Part shown: positions 1 through 9,849 of the stretch, in pieces | How the letters are laid out: every line of letters begins with the position of its first letter | Numbering within the stretch: the first letter of the stretch is position 1 | DNA from: Arachis hypogaea | Lineage: Eukaryota > Streptophyta > Magnoliopsida > Fabales > Fabaceae | Reading direction: 5' to 3' | Assembly (NCBI RefSeq): GCF_003086295.3 | Contig: NC_092042.1 | Location: 44,142,137 to 44,206,136 of the forward strand | Length of the DNA stretch: 64,000 nt | Position numbers and translations under genes: made by a program | The notes under the pieces: generated by a model | Database searches by the model: none | The model's input: only the letters and a program-made list of their open reading frames with translations | What the model was told of the DNA's origin: nothing

Positions 1-8
1 TGTCATCA
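1..8 (-). repeat. First 8 bases of the 3' LTR (window edge)
   Basis: The plus strand TGTCATCA is the complement of TGATGACA, the start of the 5' LTR at 5154. It directly follows the conserved TTTAAGTTTGGTGTTG motif on the minus strand, as at the 3' LTR boundaries near 30207 and 61218. Confidence 0.7.
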
Positions 9-25
9 CAACACCAAACTTAAAC

Positions 26-45
26 CTTGCTTGTCCCCAAGCAAG
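26..45 (-). other. Stem-loop I before the 3' LTR
   Basis: The minus strand reads CTTGCTTG-GGGA-CAAGCAAG, a perfect 8-bp stem closed by a GGGA (GNRA-type) loop. TTTAAGTTTGGTGT (complement of 10-23) follows and then the 3' LTR. The same arrangement lies at 30169-30204 and 61181-61215. Confidence 0.7.
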
Positions 46-307
46 AAAAGAATCATGCAATAAAGATTGACAATCCAAGGTAAGAAGAATAGCAACTCAA
101 TTTTCATGGTTAGCTAGTTTTCTATGCATGCTTCAATCACAAAAGAAATGTAAATGATTGATGCTTCTATCTAGCTCAATTTATGAAATCTTTTTCTTAT
201 AATTCTTCCTTGAAACAAGCTTTTGATTTGATTTTTTTTAGCTTCTCCTTTTGGGTGCTTTGCCCCATGAGTTGATAACAAAGCTACGACTTCTAATTGC
301 TTTGTTT

Positions 308-495
308 TCAAGTATTACCACTTGATACATAAGCACCACAAGCATTTAATTAGAGGACTTCGTTAAGCTCATTTTTCTTTTCTTTTCTTGACTCTCTAAT
401 CATTGATGCTTAGAGCCTTGAGCTTTGAGGGAGTGCTTTTGCACTTGAGCCTAGCCTTGACTTCTAAGTGTTTTGTTTTCAAGCATTTGGCTTGA
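308..495 (-). other. Stem-loop II, two tandem copies in the 3' untranslated region
   Basis: At 308-325 the stem is CAAGT/ACTTG around loop ATTACC, and at 479-495 it is CAAGC/GCTTG around a 5-base loop. Each has one more outer T-A pair. Both sit in a duplicated 60-70 base segment (about 285-360 and 455-530) that resembles the blocks around 29870-29920 and 60880-60930 in the two larger elements. Confidence 0.55.
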
Positions 496-1020
496 TACAT
501 AAACACCACAAGCACTTAACAAATAAATTGCCATTGGTACTCAGAGCCTTCAGCTTTCTCATTCTTTCCCTTTTTCTTTTCTTGCTTTAATTGTATTTGC
601 ATCTTCAAGGTTTTCATGATTTCAAAAGATTTCACAAAATGTACTAGATGAAAAACTTCAATTAAATAAAATCCAATGCAATTGAGCAACAATCAGTCAT
701 ACTAGCTTTCCAATACTTGTATGCACATGCTAAGTTCTTCTTTAATTCCTTGTTTGTTTATGATCATGATGCTTTTTTGCTTTTGAATTCACAAAACTCA
801 AGTTGGTAGTCATAATGTCATAGCAACATGTTACAAATTAAGATTCAAGCTATGCTTTATTCATACACACATGTAAACAGAAAAAATGAAGACAATCATG
901 CAATTTAAGTACTGGAAACAAATGAGAAGAAAAAGGAACTCTACAACCTTGTAGTTCATCTTCATTATTGTTGTCCTTTTTCCTCTATTCTTCCTCTTTC
1001 CCTTGCCAAACTCAGAATGC

Positions 1021-1038
1021 TTGCTCATCCTCAAGCAA
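1021..1038 (-). other. Stem-loop I, inner copy
   Basis: The minus strand reads TTGCTTG-AGGA-TGAGCAA, seven pairs of which two would be G-U in RNA. A decayed form of the usual motif, CTGAGTTTGG, follows at 1007-1016. In the two larger elements the matching stem-loop sits just upstream of ORF2. Here no ORF2 follows. Confidence 0.6.
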
Positions 1039-1204
1039 CAATTAGAATAATGGCTATGGGGCTAAGATGGATCATGAATGTCTTATGCAATGAAATGTTA
1101 GCATTACATGTGTTGCAAGCAAGCAAAAATGAAAAATAACAATCAAGGCACAAGAGACAGCGACATTTTGATTGCAAGCATAAGAAGGTGTGCACAATAC
1201 TTTG

Positions 1205-1745
1205 CATAAAGAATAAGTGGCACACCAAACTTAGTGTGACACTTTCACTTGGAATTGATGCAAGTATCTAATAGATATTGGAACCAAATTTTGTTGCATA
1301 GAAACACCAAACTTAGAATGCAATCATATGTCAATTTATTTGAATTAAAACTAAGCAGGTGAAACTGTTATTTGTTAAGTACAATCACCAAGCCAAGAAT
1401 CTGTCATGAATAAAGCTCTCTTGGTAATGTATTAACAAACACAGTAAATAAGCAAACTAAAATGAAAGCATTTAAAAACAGAAAAATGACTAAAGAAAGT
1501 AGAATGACAAAGTGTCAAATTAAAAGAAAAAAATAACACTATAGAGGCATTATGATTATGCAGACAAGTAGTGTTGCTTGAATGAATTGCATAGAAAATA
1601 AGTGGCACACCAAACTTAGAATCTTGGTGTGTCACTTTCATTTTTGATTTGATGCAATCATCCAAAAAGATTGAAAACAATTTGTTGCAAGGAAACACCA
1701 AACTTAGAATGTAACCATATGCCAATTTATTGAATTTAAACAAAG
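1205..1745 (-). repeat. Duplicated segment with CTAAGTTTGGTGT motifs
   Basis: About 1205-1365 and 1600-1745 are diverged direct copies. Each starts with GTGGCACACCAAACTTAG and has a second CACCAAACTTAGAATG about 90 bases later. On the minus strand these are four copies of the CTAAGTTTGGTGT motif. No convincing gene lies here; short open frames at 1031-1228 and 1432-1761 look like chance. Confidence 0.6.
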
Positions 1746-1822
1746 CATAGAAAGAAAACAAAGCAGAAAAGAAATGTTACCTACGGTTAGGTTACCTCCC
1801 AACAAGTGCGCTTTTAGTGTCA

Positions 1823-2917
1823 TTAGCTTGACATGTTGTTCTTCACTTTCTTCCTCTTCTTCCAGTTTGTTAAGAGGAATGACCTTAAGGGGGGAGAAGA
1901 TTCAGCTACTGTCCCTTGTCTTGGCCTTTCCTCAGCAAGCTTTCTTTTGCAAATGGCTTGATTGATCTTGCTTGCTGGATTAGGGACAGAATTGGTGTTC
2001 TTGCTAGTTGCCTTCACTTCTTTGGATCCAAGACTTGGTTGCTGTGTGATTATTGGAGTTTCGTATTCATCCAGAGCTTTTTGAATTGGTGGTTCCATGA
2101 GCTTTTCTTCTATGTTCTTCTCTGCTTCACTTGAGTGTAAATTTTCTGGAATGACTTCCTCACTTTCTTGCTCCTCCACTCCTTTCTTTGCACCCAACAT
2201 TTGACTTAATAGTTCTTTTATGGAGGAGGTTTGTTGTTCTTCCCAAGATTTCTTCATCTCCTCTTCATATTTTTCGATCACAGATTCAAGGGAAGTTTGT
2301 GAGGGTTGTGAATGTTCATGTTCCTTTGTCACCTCAAGTAGCGTTTGTGAATGTAAAATCCTTGGATCATGTCCCTCATCCTTCATTGCAATTTCACTTG
2401 ACATAGGGACCTTTTGTTTTTGTTTTTCCATTTTCTCCTTCCATGCATTCGACAATTGGCTTAACTTCACTTCCATATTTTTGAGGGAGTTCTCTTGTTC
2501 TTTCTTGTACTTCTCTTTCTCCTCTGCAAATCTTTTGATCATGGACTCAAGCTTTGAGATTCTTTGGCTATTGGAAGTTTGTGTGAGTGGTGAGTTTTGA
2601 AAGGGGCTTTTTGTTGAAGCATGGTCAAGTGATGATATCTTTGGATGAATATCATATGGAGCATTAGAATTTCTTTCCCAGACACCATTGGAATTATGAC
2701 TTGCATCATTTTGTGGTGGAGGGAAATATCCCATATGGTTTTCTTGCTCATCTTGTGTCTGTGAAGCAAATCTCCATGGATTGGAGTGCTTAGAATTTGT
2801 ATTTTCTTGGTGATATTCCCAACCACCATTAGAGATTGGTGATGGTGGGTGATATCCCATAAAATTTTGTTTGACCATAAGATGAGTTGAACTCCATTTG
2901 TATTTTGTAAACATCAA
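1823..2917 (-). CDS. 364-residue hydrophilic coiled-coil ORF of the non-autonomous element
   Basis: The only long open frame of the element, starting about 150 bases after the primer site and ending just before the conserved GGGAGG block. The N-terminal third (about residues 20-90) is rich in Pro, Asn, Trp and Tyr with repeated phrases such as GYHPPSP and GYFPPPQ. Residues about 110-260 are Lys/Glu-rich heptads typical of a coiled coil (around KRFAEEKEKYKKEQ). The C-terminus is basic (NWKKRKKVKNN). I see no CCHC knuckle, protease DTG/DLG or RT motif. Similar proteins are common as hypothetical proteins in legume repeats, which I recall but have not searched. By position it replaces gag, so a structural or RNA-binding role is possible but unproven. 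The unbroken 1.1-kb frame in a pol-less element suggests recent selection or recent insertion. Confidence 0.6.
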   Translation of the reverse strand: MMFTKYKWSSTHLMVKQNFMGYHPPSPISNGGWEYHQENTNSKHSNPWRFASQTQDEQENHMGYFPPPQNDASHNSNGVWERNSNAPYDIHPKISSLDHASTKSPFQNSPLTQTSNSQRISKLESMIKRFAEEKEKYKKEQENSLKNMEVKLSQLSNAWKEKMEKQKQKVPMSSEIAMKDEGHDPRILHSQTLLEVTKEHEHSQPSQTSLESVIEKYEEEMKKSWEEQQTSSIKELLSQMLGAKKGVEEQESEEVIPENLHSSEAEKNIEEKLMEPPIQKALDEYETPIITQQPSLGSKEVKATSKNTNSVPNPASKINQAICKRKLAEERPRQGTVAESSPPLRSFLLTNWKKRKKVKNNMSS

Positions 2918-3066
2918 TGAAATTTGAAATTCATGTCACAGAGAAAGAATTTCTTAGTGAGGCAATAGCTCAAACACCTTGCTATAAATTTAAAACAGAG
3001 AACAAAAACAAAAAAATGCTTGAGCTAGACTTCTTACCCACTTAATCATTGTTGATCTAAATCAAT

Positions 3067-3084
3067 CCCCGGCAACAGGGCCAA
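3067..3084 (-). other. Primer binding site, tRNA-Asp type
   Basis: The plus strand reads TCCCCGGCAACAGGGCCA. The 3' end of plant tRNA-Asp is TCCCCGGCAACGGCGCCA, so 16 of 18 positions agree. It lies just inside the LTR, as expected for minus-strand DNA priming. The two other Athila-like elements here have the perfect 18-base version. It is a primer site, not a tRNA gene. Confidence 0.8.
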
Positions 3085-3090
3085 AAACTT

Positions 3091-5154
3091 GATGGTGTTT
3101 TCCTGGAAAAATGAATTTCCAACACAAATCCAACCGGCAAGTGTACCGGGTCGCATCAAGTAGTAATAACTCACAAGAGTGAGGTCAATCCCACAGGGAT
3201 TGATGGATCAAGCAACTTTAGTGGGTGATTAGTTTAGTCAAGCTAACATTGAGTGAATTGTGTGAAGTGTAGCCAACAGAAAGTAAATGGCAGAAATCTT
3301 AAAGATGCAGAAAGTAAATTGGCAAGTAACTTAAAGAGCAAGAAATACAATTTGCAAGAATCTTAAATGACAAGAAATGTAAATTGCATTAAATGTAAAG
3401 GGGAGTGGGTGCTGGAAATTAAAGGAAGCAATAGATCAAGCAACTGAAAATTTAAATTGCAGGAAAAATAAAAGGATTTTGGGAGCTGGGATTCAAGAAA
3501 TCACATAAGAAATTGTAAATGGAAATCAAACAGAGAAGTAAAAGATGCAGTAACTTGCAACCGATCTCAAATAGAAAGCAGAATTGCTTGAAGAAGCAAA
3601 CAGAAATTAAATTTAACTCAATTGGAAAATCAAAATGAAGATCTCAGGAAATCAAAGAGACTAGAAAACAAGTCTAGATCTCAATTCCTTCCTTGATCAA
3701 AGTAAAAAATAATCAGCAGAAGAAAAGTAAATCAAGCAGCAAGTGAAATGTAAATCCAATTCTCAATTATGCAAAAGAACAAAGCAGAGATGTTGCAGAT
3801 GGAGAATAAAAACAGAATTCCTTCCAATCTCCACCCAAGATTCAAAACAGAAATGAAAACTCAAAGAGAGAGCTATCTACTACTACTACTCCCTAATGGA
3901 GCAAGCCTTTTCTAATCCAGCCCTCTCTGAAATGAGAGTGATGCCTTTATATAGGCTTTTTACAAAATAAAAATAAAATGAAATTGAAATTAAAAACAAA
4001 TTCACAAAAATGAAATTCCTAATCTAGCTTCTCTGTGTGCCTTTGAGTCATGTTGAGTGGGCTTTGCTTGCTTTGAATTTTAGGAGAAATGGGTTTGGTT
4101 GGCCTTGATTCAATTTGGAGAGGAATTGAATTTAATTGGAATTTTGGTTGGATTTTGGCCCATGAGTGTTTGCTCCCAGGAGGCTGCCCTGCTCTTGTGG
4201 AGGGCAGAGCAGGAAAGTTGTGTGAGGAAGCATGTTGCGTGCCAAGTGTGGGAGGGGCATCAGGGGATTGCCCTGCCCTTGTGGAGAGCGGGGCAGTGGC
4301 TTGTGGTATGTCTTGTGCTCGCACCAAGTTCCTTGACCGTGCCAAATTGTGCATGCAACAAGTCCCTGGCCGTGTCATGATGCACTTGTGTGCGCCAAGA
4401 AGTAGCGCCTAAGCCTTTACTTCCTTGAAGGTCTTGTATTCGAACGTTGGTGAAAGCATTTGGGGGAGCAATTTTCCTTGATTTTTCATGAAGAGAAGCA
4501 CGACATTGCCCTGCTCTCCAAGAGGGCAGAGCAAAATAATGAGCGCTACTTTGCTTTGGAGTGAGGCTCCAGCTTCGAACCTTGGTGGAAGCATTTCGGT
4601 TTATTTTCGCTTATTTTTTGCCCTTAAAGATGCCTTTCACTCATACCTCAATTGTACGCCAAATATGGATTGCCATATATCGTTGGAAAGCTCTGAATGT
4701 CAGCTTTCCAACGCAACTAGAAGCACATCAATTGGACGTCTGTAGCTCAAGTTATAGCCCTTTGAAGTAGGCATGGTCATGCTGTGAACGCCCAGATTTT
4801 AACTTAGCAAAAATTTGCTTCCAACCTCACTTTGCATCACGATATTGCCCTGCTCTTGGCAAGGGCAGAGCAGTGTGCGCTGATTGCTTATTCTCCATTA
4901 ATTTGGTCATGGGCCACACTTTTAAAAGTGTGGCCTAAGGCTCCAAAGTGTACCCCAAGGCTCTTTTTTTCTCCTTTTTGGCTTATTTTGTGCTTCTTTG
5001 CTTCTTTTTCTTTTTATTTCCTACAAGATTTATAAAATTAAAACATCAAGAAAATATATCATTTAAGTACAAAAGCATTCAATATTTAAGCACAAATCAT
5101 CAATTTCTTGTATGAAAAAGCATAGAAAAATAGGTATATGATGACATGTCATCA
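3091..5154 (-). repeat. 5' LTR of the minus-strand Athila-like element
   Basis: About 2.06 kb. On the minus strand it starts TGATGACATGTCATCA and ends ...CACCATCA, directly followed by AGTTT and the primer site. This is the same CA/AGTTT junction seen in the two larger Athila-like elements. It carries four short inverted-repeat units built on TGCCCTGCTCT. No long ORF belongs to it. The end at 3091 is inferred from the junction, because the partner LTR lies outside the window. Confidence 0.75.
4185..4873 (-). repeat. Four inverted-repeat units (TGCCCTGCTCT) inside the LTR
   Basis: Units at about 4185-4213, 4268-4298, 4506-4532 and 4845-4873 each pair CCTGCTCT-like with AGAGCAGG-like arms, with an inner GCCCT/AGGGC pairing. 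They are not evenly spaced. They look like this family's counterpart of the TGGCGTTTAACGCCA palindromes in the two larger elements. Confidence 0.55.
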
Positions 5155-5715
5155 CACATCACGTGCGTCCAAAGTACACACACGACCTGATATATGCCCA
5201 GATTTCCCATAATTATAGCATCGACCATTTCTTTTCGCCTGATAAAACTGGGCTTTGTTGCCCCTTCTGAAATTCCCTTGACCTTGCAGATGCTGGAGAG
5301 TATGTCCATCTTTCTTGAAGTTCTATTCCCTTGGTCCGAGATAATCATTGAGTTCCCTACTAGTATTACCTCCATGGGTGTTCCTTGACGAGGCTACCGT
5401 CTCTACATATTCTTCAACAACCCTCGCATTGTCCACCCATTTAGAGAATATCCTCATCTCCAATGGGGCCACAACACGTCTGATATCTTCTCTCAGACCT
5501 ACTTCATACTTGACGCATTTCCATCCCTCATAAGACTCAAGAGTACCCTGACTTATCCTCAAGAACCTACAGAGTTCCTCTAACTTGTTGGAGTATTCTG
5601 CTATAGTCATGGATCTTTGCCTTAGTTGTAAGAACTCCAACTCTCTGGCCTCCTTTATTGACTCAAGAAAGTACTTCTGGTAGAAAGCTGCCTCGAATAA
5701 AGTGTGCGTGCGCAC
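5155..5715 (-). pseudogene. Ty3/gypsy chromovirus-type gag fragment, interrupted
   Basis: The minus-strand frame 5715-5323 (130 residues) matches the retrotransposon gag (capsid) domain of plant Tekay/Del chromoviruses as I know them, with the blocks REARELEFLQLRQRSMTIAEY, YEVGLREDIRRVVAPLE and ARVVEEY. A frameshift and stop follow near 5323. Beyond it another frame holds a degenerate zinc knuckle (CYNYGKSGH, first CxxC lost) that runs into the LTR of the Athila-like element at 5154. The 5' end is abnormal too: at 5715 the frame joins LTR-like sequence without a primer site or leader. It is a relic, cut at both ends. Confidence 0.75.
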
Positions 5716-7276
5716 ACACCCGAAAACATAAAAATTTTGTAACCTTGCAGAATTTCAAATTTTCAACACCATTTTTGAATGATCATAACTTCCTCTACAA
5801 AATTTCAAATTTCACAAACTTTATATCGATTTAAAGGGTTTTCAAAGATCTTTAGTTTTAAACAAATTTCAACCAGTTTTGAAAACCGAGGCAAAAGTTA
5901 TAATCAGACAAAGTTCACCAAAATTCAACTTTTACCCAAAATCACAATTTCCTCAATTTCTTTATAAACCACAACCAAAACCAAACTAAACCATTCCAAA
6001 CACCAATTCTCATCAAAATTAACACTCTATGGCATATTGCACCAAGCTTATCACATATTTCTCCACCTTTCCTCATCCTCAATCTCCACATTAATATATT
6101 ACATATAATCAAACCTCATTAATATATTCCCAATCAATTAACATCAATATCACATTTATCAACATAATTCACTCTCTAACTTTTCACAAATCATTCATCC
6201 TCATCATACCACTATCAATTATCAATATCAAACTCAAAAATCATTATTTCATCATACATCATCATACAATAGCATCCAATAATTCATCAACCCTTCAAAT
6301 CCAATCCTATCCTATAGGTCACTAGCCTAAGTGTCCATGAATATTATATACTACATAGAAGAAATCGAAACCATACCTTGGCCGATTCCCTTTATGAACC
6401 AAATGAGTTTTCAACCAAATTCCAACCACCAATGTAACTCCCAGAAGCACCAACAAGCTCCAAACTCACAATAATCAAGCTATACACATATAAATCACCA
6501 CAAATCAACCTAGGGTTTCATTTAAACATAATATCACAAGGGTTTAGTGGCTCTTACCTTTTCCAACAGATTTGATAGCAAAAACCCAATGCTAAGCAAG
6601 GATTAGAGCAAACCTTTATCCAAAATCACAAAAACTCATTTAACCCAAAGCCCTAAAAACCCGAAGTTTAGAGGAGAGGAACTGTGAAGATTTCGAACTT
6701 TTTTTACCCATTTTTACATGGGTTTTGTAGAGCTCTTCACAAAGAACGCGTAGTCACTGATGGCACGTAAATCGGAGCACCGTATCTCAAGATATTAGCT
6801 TGGAAAGATTGAAGTGAATAATGCTCAACGATTTCTCTTCTTCCCCTTCTCTTCAGATGAGTGTGTGTGTGTTTGAGTGTGTTATGAGTGTTTGGGTTCA
6901 TTAATGAACCCTTATATATGTTGAACTTGGACCCAACTTGGGCCCGGTTCAACTCGTTAGCGTTTTTAGCCCGTTTGGCCCAACTTCGGGCCAAACCTTT
7001 AAAATTAACGCCCGGTTTTCCATCTTTAATATTTTTCTAAGGTTTTCGGCTGTTTTCACTGCTTCTCGTATAGCACCCAGCAAACTTGAACCAGTTCAAC
7101 CGGTTTGACTACTAGTTCGTGGATTTTCATGATTTTTTGTAGAAAACACATTTTCTAACTCGGAAGGACCTACTGAGTCCGAAAATCACATTTAAATCCC
7201 CAAATTCTCATCCTAACTTTCCGAATTTAATTTGGGCATTTAAATAAATTTATTCGTGAAAATTTCAGTTCTTACA
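5716..7276 (-). repeat. Decayed LTR fragment, minus strand
   Basis: The right edge CTTACA at 7276 gives a minus-strand start TGTAAGAACTG, like the TGTAAGACC start of the LARD-like LTRs. Inside are a TATA-like TATATAAG next to an 18-bp palindrome (6894-6911) and the GGCCCAACTTCGGGCC-type segment that recurs near 11690. It runs straight into the gag fragment at 5715, so part of the LTR, the primer site and the leader are deleted. No gene is visible. Confidence 0.5.
6894..6919 (-). promoter_or_regulatory. Candidate LTR promoter: TATA box beside a perfect palindrome
   Basis: The plus strand GGGTTCATTAATGAACCC (6894-6911) is a perfect 18-base palindrome. On the minus strand TATATAAG lies immediately before it. 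A related TATATATA lies near 11660 at the matching place in a similar LTR relic. The promoter role is inferred. Confidence 0.35.
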
Positions 7277-7740
7277 ACTGGTAAGCGGCGATTCAATGGC
7301 GAGCTGCTCCAAGCCACAAACAGAGAAGCCAACAAAGATGGGGACGACGTGCCGAGCTACCTGGGTTCCGGACAGAGATAGGGGGAAGAAGAAGAAGCGG
7401 AGGCGCTGAGGACCTGGGGATGGCAGCGCAATGAACGGCTAGGGTTTTCCTTTGCTTCAGATAGGCCAGGGCTTGCAGAAATGATTAGGGGAAGAAAGGT
7501 GGGTTGTTCGCGAATGGTTCTGGGTTTTATTTTTTTTACAAATAAATAAAACGGCGTCATTTTCTATGAACCCGCCGGTTACCAGTCTGGTCCAATCGAC
7601 CGATTTTTGACCGATTCAGCAGTTTACAAGCAGTTCTTTTCCCAGTGGTTATAAGCACCGAACCAGACCGCTATTATTGCCGATTCCTGGTTGAACCGAT
7701 TCAACCGGCCGGTCCGATCCAATTTTTAGAACCATGGTTG
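7277..7740. repeat. Unclassified repeat fragment rich in CCGGTT-type motifs
   Basis: It holds several CCGG/GGTTCAACC-like words (about 7570-7730) ending TTTTAGAACCATGG just before the next LTR, and a purine-rich stretch with short minus-strand frames. The style resembles termini of degraded DNA transposons in legumes, but no transposase motif is visible and I do not assign a family. Confidence 0.25.
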
Positions 7741-7962
7741 TAACACCCTACCATTCATTGTCTTATACTTAAGTCATAATTCAATTATGGTTTGGTGCTA
7801 CGACTCAAGTTGTATATAAATACTTATGTATAGAAAGGAATATTATACCTGTGAAAAGATTTAAAACTTCAAAGCAAGATAATTTTCCAATCATTCACAC
7901 TCGATGGTAAACATAAGCGCGTCAGAAAACGTAGATGATCAAAAGCTCGAAGGAAGGATAAG

Positions 7963-7963
<1 letters not shown>

Positions 7964-8006
<43 letters not shown>
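7964..8006. repeat. (TA)n microsatellite
   Basis: About 20 TA repeats inside the LTR relic. The tyrosine/isoleucine frame over it is an artefact. Confidence 0.9.
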
Positions 8007-8008
<2 letters not shown>

Positions 8009-8476
8009 TATCTACTTGTCTCAGCCCACCATGATTAGGCCGGCTAGAGTTACAACAGTAAAATAGTTGGATAAACATAACCTATCTCTCCAAAATACAT
8101 TATAAGCCTCCAAAGGCAAATCTTCAAAACAAGTGTATAATATAAGAGTTTCCAAAAGAAGAGAGTCTAAAATTAAAGCAGAATAAAAGGTTTTCTTTGT
8201 TGTCCTTCCAGATAAACCTCCTAGCTCACTGAAAAGCGTCGAGACCTGCATTTGTAAAGTAATAATTCTCAAAACGGGTGAGAACTCATCCCTTACAAGG
8301 TTCTCAGCAGGACAGTAATTCCAAATAGAAACTAGGTAAAATCACATGAACCTGCTAGGCAATCCTAATCTCCATTCATACAAAGTTCAAGCCTATGGTT
8401 CTTACTACTCCAATCAAAGTAGATAAACTAAATCTCAACTATATTAGTGATCTTTAAATCTAAGTTCTTCCTGATA

Positions 8477-8782
8477 CAAGCCATCATCTCACTTAATATC
8501 GTAATTTCTCAATTTTCAATAATTCAATATCAAAGCTTAGTTTCAATGTTATCAATTTATTCTTAGTTTTTTCACAAACCTTAATCACCGCATATCATCA
8601 AGAACAACCTTCAACATCACCACCACCAGCAAGCCATCATCTCACTTAATATCGTAATTTCTCAATTTTCAATAATTCAATATCAAAGCTTAGTTTCAAT
8701 GTTATCAATTTATTCTCAGTTTTTTCACAAACCTTAATCACCACATATCATCAAGAACAATCCTCAACATCACCACCACCAG
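8477..8782. repeat. Tandem duplication, two 153-bp units
   Basis: 8477-8629 and 8630-8782 are nearly identical. Both start CAAGCCATCATCTCACTTAA and end with a CACCACCACCAG run, which may have helped slippage or unequal exchange. Confidence 0.85.
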
Positions 8783-9059
8783 CATAAGGGATCTCTCAGT
8801 TGTGCAAACACATATAAGATAATACAAAAAATACATAAATAGAGATAACATGTAAAGCAATTAGTTCAATTAACATATAGATACATTTATTTAATAAGGC
8901 AAGCTAAATACAAGATACACACCCAAACAATATACCCAAATGCAAATGATGTATGTCTGTTCTACTGGCAATGAGCTCACGTGTCGGTTAATTTGTTAGA
9001 ACCCGACACATCCGGTAGCTAACCAGGATATTGTCTCTCTATTGCGCATTTCCAGGAGG

Positions 9060-9845
9060 TCTATAATTGGGAAAGTGTGCCCTACCACATTCTCCTGGAA
9101 ACAAACACCAAGGGGATCTTATCGGGGGATTAGTGCCCTACCACATTACAGATAGAGAGTGAATGTGTGGAAAAACATCGGGGAAATTAGTACCCTACCA
9201 CTTTCAAATATCACAGAAATTAGTGCCCTACCACCTTCCCCACATCCTTCAAAACACAATTAACGAGAATGCGGGAAAATAAATCAGTGGATAAATGCCC
9301 TACCACCTTTCCCATATCCCTCAAAACACGAGAGAGGGAATCCTTCATCCTCAACTTGCCTCTCCGTGAGCGGGATGAAACCACCGTCTTCACCTCCAAC
9401 CAACAAGCTCAAATACCAACCAGGAGTAAGCAAGACAATACCACAATCCTTGCATCCACTCGGGAAGCTCAAATACCAACAGGGAGCAAGCAAGACAAAA
9501 TCACAATCCCTGTATCTACTCTAGAAGCTCAAATATCGATCAAACTCATTCTCATAATCTAATCATATCAACTCATTCTCATCATATAATCATATCAACT
9601 CATTCTCATTACTCAATCATATCAACTCAGCCTCATTATTCAATCATAGTAACTCATTCTATTCATTCACTCGTATCAACTCAATCTCACCATTCAAACA
9701 TAACATCTCATTCTCATTATCCTCTCGAATAAACTCAATCTCGTCATTCAATCATATCATCTCATTCTCATTTTCCTCTCGAATCAACTTAATCTCGTCA
9801 TTCAATCATATCATCTCATTCTCATTACCCTCTGTACTCATTATA
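9060..9845. repeat. Minisatellite region in the LTR relic
   Basis: Three overlapping patterns: dispersed GTGCCCTACCAC words (9079-9306, five copies); about 61-bp units with AAGCTCAAATACCAAC (9405-9540); and CTCATTCTCATTA/CAATCATATCA units (9540-9845), the last three at about 58 bp with CCTCTCGAATAAACT. They occupy the same place as the GAGCCAGTGGAAT minisatellite of the LARD-like LTRs. Confidence 0.65.
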
Positions 9846-9849
9846 GGAT

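Larger units (their letters stand above)
1..5154 (-). mobile_element. Non-autonomous Athila-like LTR retrotransposon, cut by the window edge
   Basis: Read on the minus strand, a 5' LTR (5154 to 3091) is followed by a tRNA-Asp-type primer site, one 364-residue ORF, the block GCGCACTTG-TTGGGAGGTAACC, a long 3' untranslated region, and the first 8 bases of the 3' LTR (8 to 1). Both LTR copies begin TGATGACA, which fixes the boundary. No protease, reverse transcriptase, RNase H or integrase is present, and the ORF2 seen in the two larger Athila-like elements of this window is missing too. It would have to move with proteins supplied in trans. It inserted into the chromovirus gag relic at 5155. 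The target duplication cannot be tested because the other flank is outside the window. Confidence 0.8.

Noticed and set aside
1031..1761. Short minus-strand frames of 65 and 109 codons
   Set aside because: Cys/Phe/His-rich translation of the 3' untranslated repeats; not shared by the other elements.
4019..4412. Frames of 93-119 codons in the minus-strand LTR
   Set aside because: They overlap on both strands and run through the inverted repeats; no domain.
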